From JASJAR01 sp039198225 (GTDB lineage: Bacteria; Pseudomonadota; Alphaproteobacteria; Rhodobacterales; Rhodobacteraceae): a stretch of DNA of 64,000 bases. The notes under the pieces are model-generated. The model was not told the origin of the DNA, did not search any database, and saw only the letters and a program-made list of their open reading frames with translations. The DNA lies in NCBI GenBank assembly GCA_039198225.1, contig JBCCTQ010000002.1, forward strand, positions 124,001 through 188,000. The letters are read 5' to 3'. A program made the position numbers and the translations under genes. This document shows, in pieces, positions 40,632 to 48,910 of this stretch (position 1 is the first letter of the stretch; each line of letters starts with the position of its first letter).

Positions 40632-41771
40632 ATGGCCCTCGACCAGACAGAGTTGAATACGCTTGGTTTTGCCAAGTCTCCGGCGGAAACCCGCGTGGTC
40701 GTGGCCATGTCGGGCGGGGTGGATTCGTCGGTGGTGGCCGCGATGCTGGCCGAAGACGGCTATGACGTGGTGGGCGTGACGCTCCAGCTTTACGACCATG
40801 GCGCGGCCCTTGCGAAGAAGGGGGCCTGCTGCGCGGGGATCGACATCCATGATGCGCGGCGGGTGGCTGAAGACCTGGGCTTTCCCCATTACGTGCTCGA
40901 CTATGAGAATGTTTTCCGAGACGCGGTGATCGACGAATTTGCGGACGCGTACCTGGGCGGCGCTACCCCGGTGCCCTGCATTCGCTGTAACGAACGCGTG
41001 AAGTTCAAAGATCTCTTGGAGACGGCGAAAGATCTCGACGCCGATTGCATGGCCACGGGCCACTATATTCGCCGGGAAATGGGCGCCCTCGGCCCAGAGC
41101 TTCACCGGGCATCCGATGGCGCCCGGGACCAGTCGTATTTTCTCTTCTCGACGACGCGCGACCAGCTCGATTATCTCCGTTTTCCCTTAGGCGGGCTTGG
41201 CTCAAAGGCCGAAACCCGGGCTTTGGCGGAGCGCTACGGCTTGGGCGTGGCCGCGAAGCCCGACAGCCAAGACATCTGCTTTGTACCCGACGGCGACTAC
41301 GCCTCGGTCATCGAAAAACTTCGGCCCGGCGCGGCGGAGCCCGGCGAAATTGTCCATGCCGACGGGCGGGTGCTCGGCACCCATCCCGGCGTGATCCATT
41401 TCACCATCGGCCAACGGCGAGGGCTCGGCATCGGCGGGCTGTCCGAACCGCTCTACGTGGTCAAACTCGACGTCGAGGCCCACCGGGTCATCGTCGGCCC
41501 GCGCGACATGTTGGCTACCCGGACCGTGCCGATCCGCGAGATCAACTGGATGGGTGACGGGATTTTTGAGGACGGCACCCGGGAGGTTCTGGTCCGCGTC
41601 CGCTCGACGCGCCCCCCCGCGCCCGCCATTTTGACACCCCTCGGGCCAGACACTGCGGAGATTGAGCTCTTGGCCCCCGAACGCGGGGTGAGCCCCGGCC
41701 AGGCGGCGGTGTTTTATGACCCCGACAGCACCCGTGTCTTCGGCGGCGGGTGGATCTGGCGCGGGGCATGA
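40632..41771 (+). CDS. mnmA: tRNA 2-thiouridine(34) synthase MnmA
   Basis: A 379-residue enzyme thiolating the wobble uridine of tRNA Glu/Gln/Lys. The PP-loop is VVVAMSGGVDSSVVAAML (about residue 22). The catalytic cysteines lie in TPVPCIRCNERVKF and KPDSQDICFVPDGDY, with DQSYFLF between them. A C-terminal beta domain follows. The N-terminus before the PP-loop (MALDQTELNTLGFAKSP) is typical of Rhodobacterales. All key residues are present. Confidence 0.95.
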   Translation: MALDQTELNTLGFAKSPAETRVVVAMSGGVDSSVVAAMLAEDGYDVVGVTLQLYDHGAALAKKGACCAGIDIHDARRVAEDLGFPHYVLDYENVFRDAVIDEFADAYLGGATPVPCIRCNERVKFKDLLETAKDLDADCMATGHYIRREMGALGPELHRASDGARDQSYFLFSTTRDQLDYLRFPLGGLGSKAETRALAERYGLGVAAKPDSQDICFVPDGDYASVIEKLRPGAAEPGEIVHADGRVLGTHPGVIHFTIGQRRGLGIGGLSEPLYVVKLDVEAHRVIVGPRDMLATRTVPIREINWMGDGIFEDGTREVLVRVRSTRPPAPAILTPLGPDTAEIELLAPERGVSPGQAAVFYDPDSTRVFGGGWIWRGA

Positions 41772-41841
41772 GGCGATCGGCTCAGCCCGAACGGTCGATG
41801 ACCCAGCATATGGGCTGTGATTGCCCCGTGGCATTTGCCCG

Positions 41842-42069
41842 TCATAGGCGCGATCGCCAAGCCATTTTCATATAGACGTCGCCTGCCTCCAGCTCGTCGC
41901 GCATTTGAGCGAGCCGCTTGTCCTTCGTCTCGTCGCGCTTTGCCCGGGCGATCCAGCCGAGATAGTCATTCCGCTGATACCAAGGCCGCTCTTGGTAACG
42001 TCCCATCAAGCCTTGGCGCTCCAAAGCGTCGCGGACAAAGGCCGGCATAGGATTCTCTGGTCGCTTCAT
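41842..42069 (-). CDS. YdeI/OmpD-associated domain protein (short)
   Basis: A 75-residue protein matching the C-terminal half of the YdeI/OmpD-associated family: MPAFVRDALERQGLMGRYQE, then RNDYLGWIARAKRDETKDKR and MRDELEAGDVYMKM. Full-length relatives are near 190 residues, so this is either a short stand-alone form or a truncation. The start follows GAGAGGGCC. The function of this domain is not established. It borders the accessory patch. Confidence 0.7.
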   Translation of the reverse strand: MKRPENPMPAFVRDALERQGLMGRYQERPWYQRNDYLGWIARAKRDETKDKRLAQMRDELEAGDVYMKMAWRSRL

Positions 42070-42293
42070 TGGCCCTCTCGCGTTTCTTTCGGAGCCCTAA
42101 GGTACTCTAGGGTGGCGGAACTGGCCCACTCGCTGTGAATGAGAGCATCGAAGGACAGCATCAGGCCCAACCCTGTCATCGTGAATTCATGATGCGCACG
42201 GACGCAGCGCGAATAATGCAGTATGGCGGCATGAACGAAGGGCTCTATTCCCTCTGCAGCCTGAGAAATGGCCATTGTTACATCGCTCGACAT
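42066..42293 (-). CDS. hypothetical 75-residue frame
   Basis: A frame ending in an ATGA overlap with the downstream YdeI-domain gene. It has no family similarity that I recognise (HHEFTMTGLGLMLSFDALIH in the middle). It lies beside an integrase remnant, so it may be debris or a chance frame. Only the overlap supports it. Confidence 0.25.
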   Translation of the reverse strand: MSSDVTMAISQAAEGIEPFVHAAILHYSRCVRAHHEFTMTGLGLMLSFDALIHSEWASSATLEYLRAPKETREGQ

Positions 42294-42315
42294 CTTTGCA
42301 TGCCCGCTGATGGCA

Positions 42316-42582
42316 TCAAGTCGCTTCCATGGTCGGTCTCACATCTCGACGCGTCAGTACGGTCGGCCTGTCCGCGGCTGGGTGGTAGCGATTGGGTTGG
42401 AGCTAAGCGCATAAGACACGCATGCGCTCCGCCATACAAGAGCAGCGGTAATTTACCGAAAGGCTGGCAATCTCCGCGCAGTCCGACTGCTGCTTGGTCA
42501 CACCGAGGTTTACCGCACAGTACGACACCTTGGCGATGAGCTCGAAGACGCGTCAAGTATCGTCAAGCGTATCGATATCTGA
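42316..42582 (+). pseudogene. tyrosine recombinase (integrase) remnant
   Basis: In one continuous frame the sequence encodes the C-terminal catalytic part of a site-specific integrase: SRFHGRSHISTRQYGR, then GWVVAIGLELSA, an in-frame TAA at 42412-42414 (probably a former Tyr codon), then DTHALRHTRAAVIYRKAGN, RAVRLLLGHTEVYRTVRH and a final stop. The T-H-x-L-R and LLLGHT-xxxxT-V-R motifs carry the catalytic Arg and His. The nucleophile of the classic Tyr position reads H (TVRHL, where relatives have TVRYL). No N-terminal half is present. The fragment is inactive and marks a past insertion. Confidence 0.8.
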
Positions 42583-43006
42583 CCTACCATGGCGAACGGC
42601 TTTGCCGTTTGTCATCCAAAGCAGATGTCCGTCCCCCATGCCCCGTTAGCTCCATCCGAGCCCAAAATGTCGGATGCCGCAATCGCCACCAATCGCTGCT
42701 TTTTACACAGAACAGGTTCTCGGAAATTAGTATCAAGAGAATGCGGAGGGACTTTGACCCTAAAGCTCCATAGAATTGCGGACCTTTAGGCAATACTCAC
42801 CGCGTTTTGTCTCCAGTCCCGAAACAAAAGACCCCAGTCATAGGAATTGAGTGCGAATTACGCGCTCTTCGGACACGGAAATTCCTTAAGCAAACCCAAC
42901 CCTTAACAAGATGTTCGATCACTCAAAAACACGACCAACCAGGCGGCGGCGGCCCTTAGAAACAGTCACCGCCCCTTGAGTTAATCGGTAAAATGAGGAC
43001 TGTTCT
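42583..43006. other. non-coding stretch after the integrase remnant
   Basis: No supported gene. By eye it is lower in GC than the core regions. Short frames have no ribosome sites or family features. The promoter of the small secreted protein gene must lie at its right end. Confidence 0.5.
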
Positions 43007-43303
43007 ATGAAGAAAGTAATTGCCGTGTCCGCACTGCTTTGCGTCGCCGGAACCGCAAGTTTCGCCTGCTCTGCGGAAGAGAGCCACTCTCTGTCGCTTG
43101 CGATTTCTGAAGTCACCCAGGCGGTGGTGGCAGCGGATGATGCGAACTTGGGCCGTGTGATGTCTCTCATGCAGGAAGCAGCCGTTAGCGAGTATCATTC
43201 TGAACCGTCACCGGTCCATTGCAGCCGACAAGTTCAGATACTCGGTGAACTTACGGCATTCGCTGACGACATGGGCGCAGACCAGTCGGCTTTGCTCAAG
43301 TAA
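43007..43303 (+). CDS. small secreted protein of unknown function
   Basis: A 98-residue protein. A signal peptide (MKKVIAVSALLCVAGTASFA) is followed by about 78 polar residues with two cysteines in the mature part (ACSAEESHS and PVHCSRQVQI), which may form a disulfide in the periplasm. The start follows GAGGACTG. I recognise no family. It is followed by a strong hairpin terminator shared with the convergent carbonic anhydrase gene. Confidence 0.7.
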   Translation: MKKVIAVSALLCVAGTASFACSAEESHSLSLAISEVTQAVVAADDANLGRVMSLMQEAAVSEYHSEPSPVHCSRQVQILGELTAFADDMGADQSALLK

Positions 43304-43409
43304 TTCTGGCGTTCTAGAGCTGCCGTTCGGTTTTCGAGAAGCCACATCACGGCAAAATCCGCGCTGGATCACCCCAGGCCCGTAGAGAATTCGTACCTAA
43401 AAATCATAG

Positions 43410-43449
43410 GAGCGGCTGCTGATGTCAGCCGCTCTTACGCTTTTTGCAC
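43410..43449. terminator. bidirectional hairpin terminator
   Basis: GAGCGGCTG and CAGCCGCTC form a perfect 9-base stem with a 7-base loop (43410-43434). TTACGCTTTTT follows on the plus side, and an A-rich run precedes it, so it can end both the rightward small gene and the leftward carbonic anhydrase gene. Confidence 0.7.
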
Positions 43450-43457
43450 AGAGCTTC

Positions 43458-44315
43458 TTAGCCGCCAATCGTGGAAATCAAATCTGGATTGATGACCAGA
43501 TTTCTGACGCCATGGGCCGCCGTTTCTTCGAAGACGTTGTCTGAAAGCCAAGCTTCGACGCTCGTTATGGATAGTTTGATAACTTTCGGCCGAACACTCC
43601 AAGACACCTGAAGAGGCGAACCTGCTTCGTTGTAGCTCGGTCCCGTCGTCGACCCGTCATACTGAATGGGTTGACCGGTGTCGTTTGGTATGTTCACCGC
43701 TTGGTGGTAGCCATCAACGACCTCGATAGCGGTCAAGTCGACAAAATCTGCCGCAGTCTCATCATTCACAAGAACAAAGACCTGCGTTTCAACGCGCAAT
43801 TGCGGGTTCGCGATGCTCTCAGAAAGGCATGCACCGAGTGTCGGGCCCGGCGTGATCTTAGCGGTCGAGTGAACATAATGAACTTCGATGGTATCGCCTG
43901 GCACGAGGTCACCGTGCTTCCCGGCTCCAATTGTACGACCTATCGAAGCCTTCTCTGAATCAGTGAGTTCTCCGTCGTAGAGAAAACCTGTCCCGTTGCC
44001 CTCGCCGTCGCCGTTACCGGCATATGTCGTAAATTCGCCTCCGCGATGCTCCGCGTTTTCGTGGAAATGAATGTTGCAGAGGTTCATTTCTTGGTACTGC
44101 GGGGCTTCCCCAAAAAATAGGTCATTGTTGCCTGTTACAGTGTCCAAATCGCGCGGTGACTGCGGCCCAAAACCCGCGCCTGCCGTATTTTCCGCCAGTG
44201 CGGCACGTTGGGCAGAGATAACGTCGTCACCCACTTGCTCAGCAGCAAAAGACGAAATCGGTACGGCCAACAGTCCACAAAGCGCCGTTCTGGCGAGCAG
44301 ATTATTGGATTTCAT
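43458..44315 (-). CDS. delta-class carbonic anhydrase-like protein
   Basis: A 285-residue exported protein. A signal peptide (NLLARTALCGLLAVPISSFA) precedes a region resembling delta-class carbonic anhydrases: GPQSPRDLDTVTGNN, then MNLCNIHFHENAEHRGGEFT with Cys and His residues likely to bind the metal, and TTYAGNGDGEGNG. The class was first described in diatoms and related algae and is also found in some marine bacteria. The enzyme would interconvert CO2 and bicarbonate in the periplasm. Divergent metal-transporter genes lie next to it. The assignment rests on motif memory, not on a search. Confidence 0.82.
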   Translation of the reverse strand: MKSNNLLARTALCGLLAVPISSFAAEQVGDDVISAQRAALAENTAGAGFGPQSPRDLDTVTGNNDLFFGEAPQYQEMNLCNIHFHENAEHRGGEFTTYAGNGDGEGNGTGFLYDGELTDSEKASIGRTIGAGKHGDLVPGDTIEVHYVHSTAKITPGPTLGACLSESIANPQLRVETQVFVLVNDETAADFVDLTAIEVVDGYHQAVNIPNDTGQPIQYDGSTTGPSYNEAGSPLQVSWSVRPKVIKLSITSVEAWLSDNVFEETAAHGVRNLVINPDLISTIGG

Positions 44316-44370
44316 GGTAATACTTCCCCACTAGATTTTCCCATTACAGTCCATCCTAGCACTTCGCAAG

Positions 44371-44387
44371 AAGTTGCCAAGCAACTT
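44371..44387. promoter_or_regulatory. palindrome between carbonic anhydrase and DUF1007 genes
   Basis: AAGTTGC-CAA-GCAACTT is a perfect inverted repeat with 7-base arms in the 153-bp divergent promoter region. It is a candidate operator for one or both transcripts. It does not match the metal-regulator boxes I know. Confidence 0.4.
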
Positions 44388-44468
44388 TCCCGAAAAGTTG
44401 ACCCTGCTATGATCAACCTTGCTCGTTGGAATTTTGGTGGTAAAACCACTGCTTAGAGAGGCTGGTGG

Positions 44469-45104
44469 ATGGCGAAAAAGGGCTGTTTTGCGGCAGTAGT
44501 GTTCTCGATGCTTGCAATGCCGCAGGCGTCAGCGCACCCTCATGTTTTTATTGATTCGAAGGCCGCTTTTCATTTCGATGACGAAGGCCGCTTAAGCGGA
44601 TTGAGAATAACGTGGGTCTATGACCCGTTTACAAGTCTCAAACTGATCGCGCTGCTGGACTTGGATCAGGACAACGATGGCGTCCTTTCCGAAAGCGATA
44701 TTTCGCTCATCGTAAAGGCGCAGACTGTTTGGCCTGAAGACTTCAATGGTGATGTCTATCTCGAAAAATTTGGTCAGCCGGTTGCCCTTGGACGGCCTAT
44801 TAACGGTGATGCAGATTGGGTGACGGATCGGATTTCGGTCTCTTTTGAGCTACCGCTCGACGAGCCGCTAACCTCAACTTATGGGACCGAACTCAGGTTG
44901 TACGATCCTACATATTACTTTGCTTACTCTGCGACTGAGGTCGAACCGGCAGAGAACTGCCAGATTGAAGTAAAGCAGTTCAAACCCGATCAAGCGACGT
45001 CAAATCTGAGAAAGCAACTGGCGCAACTGTCCCGAGAAGAAACACCGGAACAAGATGACGTCGGCAGATTGTTTGCGGACGTCATTGGATTGCAATGCGC
45101 GTAG
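44469..45104 (+). CDS. DUF1007 family periplasmic protein
   Basis: A 211-residue DUF1007 protein. A signal peptide (FAAVVFSMLAMPQASA) is followed at once by HPHVFIDSKAAFHFDD, the family's conserved N-terminus with possible metal-binding histidines. DLDQDNDGVLSESDI resembles an EF-hand-like acidic loop. The family almost always accompanies NicO/RcnA-type transporters, as here, where the genes overlap by 10 bases. It probably hands metal to or from the transporter at the outer membrane face. The start follows GAGAGG. Confidence 0.88.
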   Translation: MAKKGCFAAVVFSMLAMPQASAHPHVFIDSKAAFHFDDEGRLSGLRITWVYDPFTSLKLIALLDLDQDNDGVLSESDISLIVKAQTVWPEDFNGDVYLEKFGQPVALGRPINGDADWVTDRISVSFELPLDEPLTSTYGTELRLYDPTYYFAYSATEVEPAENCQIEVKQFKPDQATSNLRKQLAQLSREETPEQDDVGRLFADVIGLQCA

Positions 45105-45988
45105 CCTCGTTTATTCCACTCTTAGCGGTTCTGGTTCTCGGCTTCTTCGCGCTCGCGAGTGTCCCGTGGTCATCGTTGGTGTTTTGGGCGATGGAAGCCC
45201 AAAGGCAATTTCAAGACAGTATGGCTCAAGCATTAGGCGCTATTCGTTCTGGTGACATGTCGGTCATTTGGGCCCTGTGTGGGGCTACGGCCGCCTACGG
45301 ATTTGTCCATGCACTCGGGCCAGGGCACGGCAAGGTGTTGCTCGGCGGCGCGGCGATGGCGACTGGGTCCACGCTGAAACGAATGACGATGCTTACTATA
45401 ATTTCGAGTCTGGCGCAGGCTGGAACAGCAATCCTATTCGTTGGAGGGTTAGCGGTTGTCTTTGGCCTAAGCGCGCAACGGCTCGGGCCAATCGCGGACA
45501 ACTGGCTGGCGCCCGCCAGCTACACAGCCATTGCTGCACTTGGCGCGTACCTTGTTTGGCGGAGCTTGCAACATTGGCGCCGAATTTCTTTTTCCCGAAA
45601 CCATGATCACGCCCATGACCACCATGGGCAGTGTTGCAGTCATTCGCATGGGCCCAGCCTGAGCGATGTCGAAGCACTTGGAGGTCTAAGAGACGCAGTT
45701 TTTCTGATCGTCTCTATCGCTATCCGCCCCTGCACTGGCGCTATTTTTGTATTGATTATCGCATTGCGATTTGACGTGTTTTGGGTCGGTTGCCTTGCGG
45801 TTGTGTCAATGGGTCTGGGGACCGCCGCATTTAATTTGATCGTGGCGGCTTCTGGCGTTTCGGCCAAACGTTTAAGCATGTTAAACGTGAAAGGCGATTA
45901 TGGCGTCGCTCGTATTTCAGCCATTGTGCAATTGCTCGGTGGTTCAATGATTTTCCTATTTAGTGTGCTTTGGCTTATTCGCTTCTAA
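45095..45988 (+). CDS. NicO/RcnA-type nickel/cobalt transporter
   Basis: A 297-residue membrane protein with about six hydrophobic segments. The family motif FVHALGPGHGKVLLGGAAMA lies near residue 73. A histidine-rich cytoplasmic loop (HDHAHDHHGQCCSHSHG, about 170-187) separates the halves, and SIAIRPCTGAIFVLI is conserved in the second half. These transporters export or import Ni/Co. The His-rich loop suggests metal binding during efflux. Metal choice cannot be read from the sequence. Confidence 0.88.
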   Translation: MRVASFIPLLAVLVLGFFALASVPWSSLVFWAMEAQRQFQDSMAQALGAIRSGDMSVIWALCGATAAYGFVHALGPGHGKVLLGGAAMATGSTLKRMTMLTIISSLAQAGTAILFVGGLAVVFGLSAQRLGPIADNWLAPASYTAIAALGAYLVWRSLQHWRRISFSRNHDHAHDHHGQCCSHSHGPSLSDVEALGGLRDAVFLIVSIAIRPCTGAIFVLIIALRFDVFWVGCLAVVSMGLGTAAFNLIVAASGVSAKRLSMLNVKGDYGVARISAIVQLLGGSMIFLFSVLWLIRF

Positions 45989-46266
45989 TTTTTGCGAAGC
46001 CACTCTGCTTAGCGGCATCTTCGGCTGTTCAATTCGACGATCTCCGCCGTTTGCGGATATTCATAAATCATTCTCACTTAATGGTCCGACACAGATATCA
46101 TCACGGACGCAGACCTGGGCGCAATCGCAGCTAAAACCAATTATAGTCCGCAAACCTGACAGCATGCTGCGTCTTGCCGACGGCTCCAACGGCTACCTTC
46201 GGGACCAACATTGGTTCAAGAGCGCGCGCTTGGACTTCGCTCCGACTGCGTAACGCAGACGAGCAC

Positions 46267-47445
46267 TCAAACACGCGCCACCCACCGGGCCGATAGGGGC
46301 ACCGCCAGGATGAGGAGCGCGAGGAGCCAAAACGCGGCGATCAGAGATGTGGCATTCGAAACAACACCGATGAGCGCCGGACCCAAGAGGATCCCTGCGT
46401 AACCGGTTGTTGTCACTGCGGCTATGGCAATGCCGGGTGGCATGACGCTCTGGCGGCCTGCGGCACTGAAGAGGACGGGCACGAGGTTCGCCGCCCCAAG
46501 CCCGATCAGGACAAAACCTGAAAGCGACACCCAGACGACGGGCCCGGCAATGACAACCCCGAGCCCCACCATGGTCGTCACTCCTCCGAGAACGAGCGTC
46601 GCAAACCCGCCGATCTTTGCCACCAGTCGATCCCCGGTGAGGCGGGCAACCAGCATCGCAGCCGAAAACAGGATGTATCCGATGCCTGCACTTTCTGCCG
46701 CAGTGAGGTTTCGATCGATAATGAGTAGTGCCCCCCAATCCAGGACGGCGCCTTCGACCAGAAACGTGATGCCTGTAAGAACGGCCAGCAGAAGAACGAT
46801 GCCGCGCGGAAGGGCGAAGGGATCGGGGGCTTTCCCGGCAACGCTCAGTAATCGCGGTCGAGCCACCAACATGGCGAGAAGTACGGTGGCTGCACCAAGG
46901 GCCGCGCATACAAATACCGGCACGGAAAGGGACAAAAGCGCGGTGATAAGCCCCGCTCCGAAGAAGCCCCCAATGCTCCAAAACGCGTGGAAATTCGACA
47001 TGAGGGGTCTTTTTTCAAGGCCTTCAATCTCCGCTCCATGGACGTTCATGGCCACGTCAATCGTCCCGAGCGCCGCGCCGAACAAAAAAAGCCCGGCCCC
47101 AAGCGCCCAAGGTGATCCGGCCAGGGCCAAAAGCGGGAGGACAGCGACCAGTCCAAAACCGCCCAAAAGGATCAAAGGCCTGGCTCCGCGCCGTGCCGCC
47201 ATCACACCGATGGCCGGCATGGCGATGATCGAGCCAAGCCCGAGGCAAAGGAGTAAAAGACCGAATTCCGCTTTGTCCGCACCCACATTGTCTTTGAAAA
47301 ACGGGAAGAGCGGCGCGCAACACGCCATCGAGAACCCGGCGGCAAAGAACGCAAGACGCGTTGCCAAACGCGCCGGGGCCGTCGCCGTGGCATCCGGCAA
47401 AGGCGGCGGACCAGCATGGATGACATCGTTTTCCGTCGAAGCCAT
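46267..47445 (-). CDS. MFS transporter
   Basis: A 392-residue major facilitator with 12 hydrophobic segments. The N-terminal half has FFAAGFSMACCAPLFPFFKD and the loop-2/3 motif GVMAARRGARPLILLGGF. It resembles YbjJ-like sugar or drug transporters. Substrate unknown. It is transcribed leftward, 150 bp downstream of the LysR gene, and could be co-transcribed with it. Confidence 0.88.
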   Translation of the reverse strand: MASTENDVIHAGPPPLPDATATAPARLATRLAFFAAGFSMACCAPLFPFFKDNVGADKAEFGLLLLCLGLGSIIAMPAIGVMAARRGARPLILLGGFGLVAVLPLLALAGSPWALGAGLFLFGAALGTIDVAMNVHGAEIEGLEKRPLMSNFHAFWSIGGFFGAGLITALLSLSVPVFVCAALGAATVLLAMLVARPRLLSVAGKAPDPFALPRGIVLLLAVLTGITFLVEGAVLDWGALLIIDRNLTAAESAGIGYILFSAAMLVARLTGDRLVAKIGGFATLVLGGVTTMVGLGVVIAGPVVWVSLSGFVLIGLGAANLVPVLFSAAGRQSVMPPGIAIAAVTTTGYAGILLGPALIGVVSNATSLIAAFWLLALLILAVPLSARWVARV

Positions 47446-47595
47446 TACAGAAGGATCCGTTTCGTGGCGGTTGCTTGCTGCGCGCCCGCTTGGCCGAGAG
47501 TTGGTTCGGAGATGATCGTATCAGTCTCTTGGCGGGCGGGCACGTAAGGCCTGACCCGTTGCCCGAGGGGCGCACCGAACGCTTGTGCAAACAAA

Positions 47596-48495
47596 CTAGC
47601 CATTGAGGCGCGGCTCAGGAACAACGCTCCGAAGATGGTCGGCAAACGCAGACACCCGTCGGGGACGGGCCTTGCCTGGCGGAAACATCATCTGCAGCGG
47701 GTTGGGGGGCGGCAGCTGTTCCTCGAGAAGGGGCACCAAGTCCCCCGCACGAATATCGGCGCCAACGTCCAATTCAGATTTCAACACAATACCCTCGCCG
47801 GCCAAGGCCCATGACCGGATAAGCCACCCATCGTTGACAACGCGGTTGCCGCTCACAGTGACCTGAATGCGTTTTGCTCCCGCGTTAAACTCCCAGACAT
47901 TGTCGAGTGTTTCACCAAAGCGCATAACCAAGCAATTGTGCTCTGCAAGGTCTTCGGCTTTCGTGGGAACGCCGTGCTTTTCAAGATAGCTCGGGGCAGC
48001 ACAGACATATCGTAGGTAGCTTCCGAGACTGCGCACTCTCAGCGACGAATCCGTGATGTTTCCAAAACGAACCGCCAGGTCGAAACCCTGGCCAACCAAA
48101 TCGACATATCCGTCCGACAAAGACAGTTCGATCGATACGGCCGGGTTCTCGGCCAAAAAACTCGACATGGCCTGGGAAACCACATTACGGCCGAGATCAA
48201 TGGGAGCCGAGATACGGATCGGGCCGGAGAGTGTCTCCGCACCGTGGCGGATGCGCGCGTCGAGGTCAGCGACTTCACCGAGGAGCGGCTTGGCCCCGTC
48301 CAAGAGGGTCCGGCCTTCCTCCGTGAGGCTAATGGACCGTGTGGTGCGATTGAACAAAACCACACCGTAATGGGCTTCGAGTGCTGCCAATCGCTCGGAT
48401 ACGGTCGTTGTGGACATGCCGGTTTCGCGGGCGGCCGCGACCAGGCTTCCCTTCTCGGCGATGGTCATGAACAATCGGAGATTATCGAGGAGCAT
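47596..48495 (-). CDS. LysR-family regulator of the adjacent operon
   Basis: A 299-residue LysR regulator. The helix-turn-helix region (about 15-60) reads GSLVAAARETGMSTTTVSER, then LEAHYGVVLFNRTTRSISLT. The effector domain begins at GPIRISAPIDLG. It belongs to the broad group of LysR proteins with an extended SLRVRSLGSY region. It is divergent from the ABM/AceE-like operon with 101 bp between the starts, so it is the likely controller of that operon. Confidence 0.93.
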   Translation of the reverse strand: MLLDNLRLFMTIAEKGSLVAAARETGMSTTTVSERLAALEAHYGVVLFNRTTRSISLTEEGRTLLDGAKPLLGEVADLDARIRHGAETLSGPIRISAPIDLGRNVVSQAMSSFLAENPAVSIELSLSDGYVDLVGQGFDLAVRFGNITDSSLRVRSLGSYLRYVCAAPSYLEKHGVPTKAEDLAEHNCLVMRFGETLDNVWEFNAGAKRIQVTVSGNRVVNDGWLIRSWALAGEGIVLKSELDVGADIRAGDLVPLLEEQLPPPNPLQMMFPPGKARPRRVSAFADHLRSVVPEPRLNG

Positions 48496-48540
48496 TAGCC
48501 GACTATACCGGATTATGTTTTCGTATCGGCCATGTTTATC

Positions 48541-48566
48541 CCGAATATTCGACTTAGTAAATTCGG
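48541..48566. promoter_or_regulatory. inverted repeats in the LysR/ABM promoter region
   Basis: CCGAAT (48541-48546) and ATTCGG (48561-48566) form an inverted pair, and CGAATATTCG (48542-48551) is itself a perfect 10-base palindrome. These lie between the divergent LysR and ABM genes and are candidate LysR sites. Short palindromes of this size also arise by chance. Confidence 0.3.
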
Positions 48567-48596
48567 CCTACCGCGTTCAAATGAAGGATGATTCCC

Positions 48597-48887
48597 ATGG
48601 CCCGGCTGACCATTGTCGCCAACATCAAAGCCAACCCGGACAAGATCGATTTGGTGAAGGCTGAACTTGAAAAACTCATCGACATCACCCGCTCCGAGGC
48701 GGGATGCATCAATTACGATCTCCACCAAGACAACGACAACCCGGCACACTTCTTATTCTACGAAAATTGGGAGAGCCGCGACCTCTGGCAAACCCACATG
48801 GGAGCGCCCCATCTCGCCGCCTATATGGACGCCACCGATGGGGCGGTAGAAGAGTTCACGCTGAATGAGATGAGCGTCATCGGCTAA
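48597..48887 (+). CDS. ABM (antibiotic biosynthesis monooxygenase) domain protein
   Basis: A 96-residue dimeric ABM-fold protein. LTIVANIKANPDKIDLVKA is followed by SEAGCINYDLHQDNDNPAHF and ENWESRDLWQTHMGAPHLAA, the usual YgiN/HmoB-like pattern. Members oxidise quinols or act as cofactor-free monooxygenases; some only bind. The start is ATG 48597 rather than 48588, because AAGGA at 48584-48588 serves as its ribosome site. First gene of the operon. Confidence 0.85.
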   Translation: MARLTIVANIKANPDKIDLVKAELEKLIDITRSEAGCINYDLHQDNDNPAHFLFYENWESRDLWQTHMGAPHLAAYMDATDGAVEEFTLNEMSVIG

Positions 48888-48910
48888 ACGCCATACCGAA
48901 GGAGCATGCG

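Noticed and set aside
42135..42539. 134-residue plus-strand frame over the integrase remnant
   Set aside because: It is a different frame from the recognisable integrase codons and has no family features.
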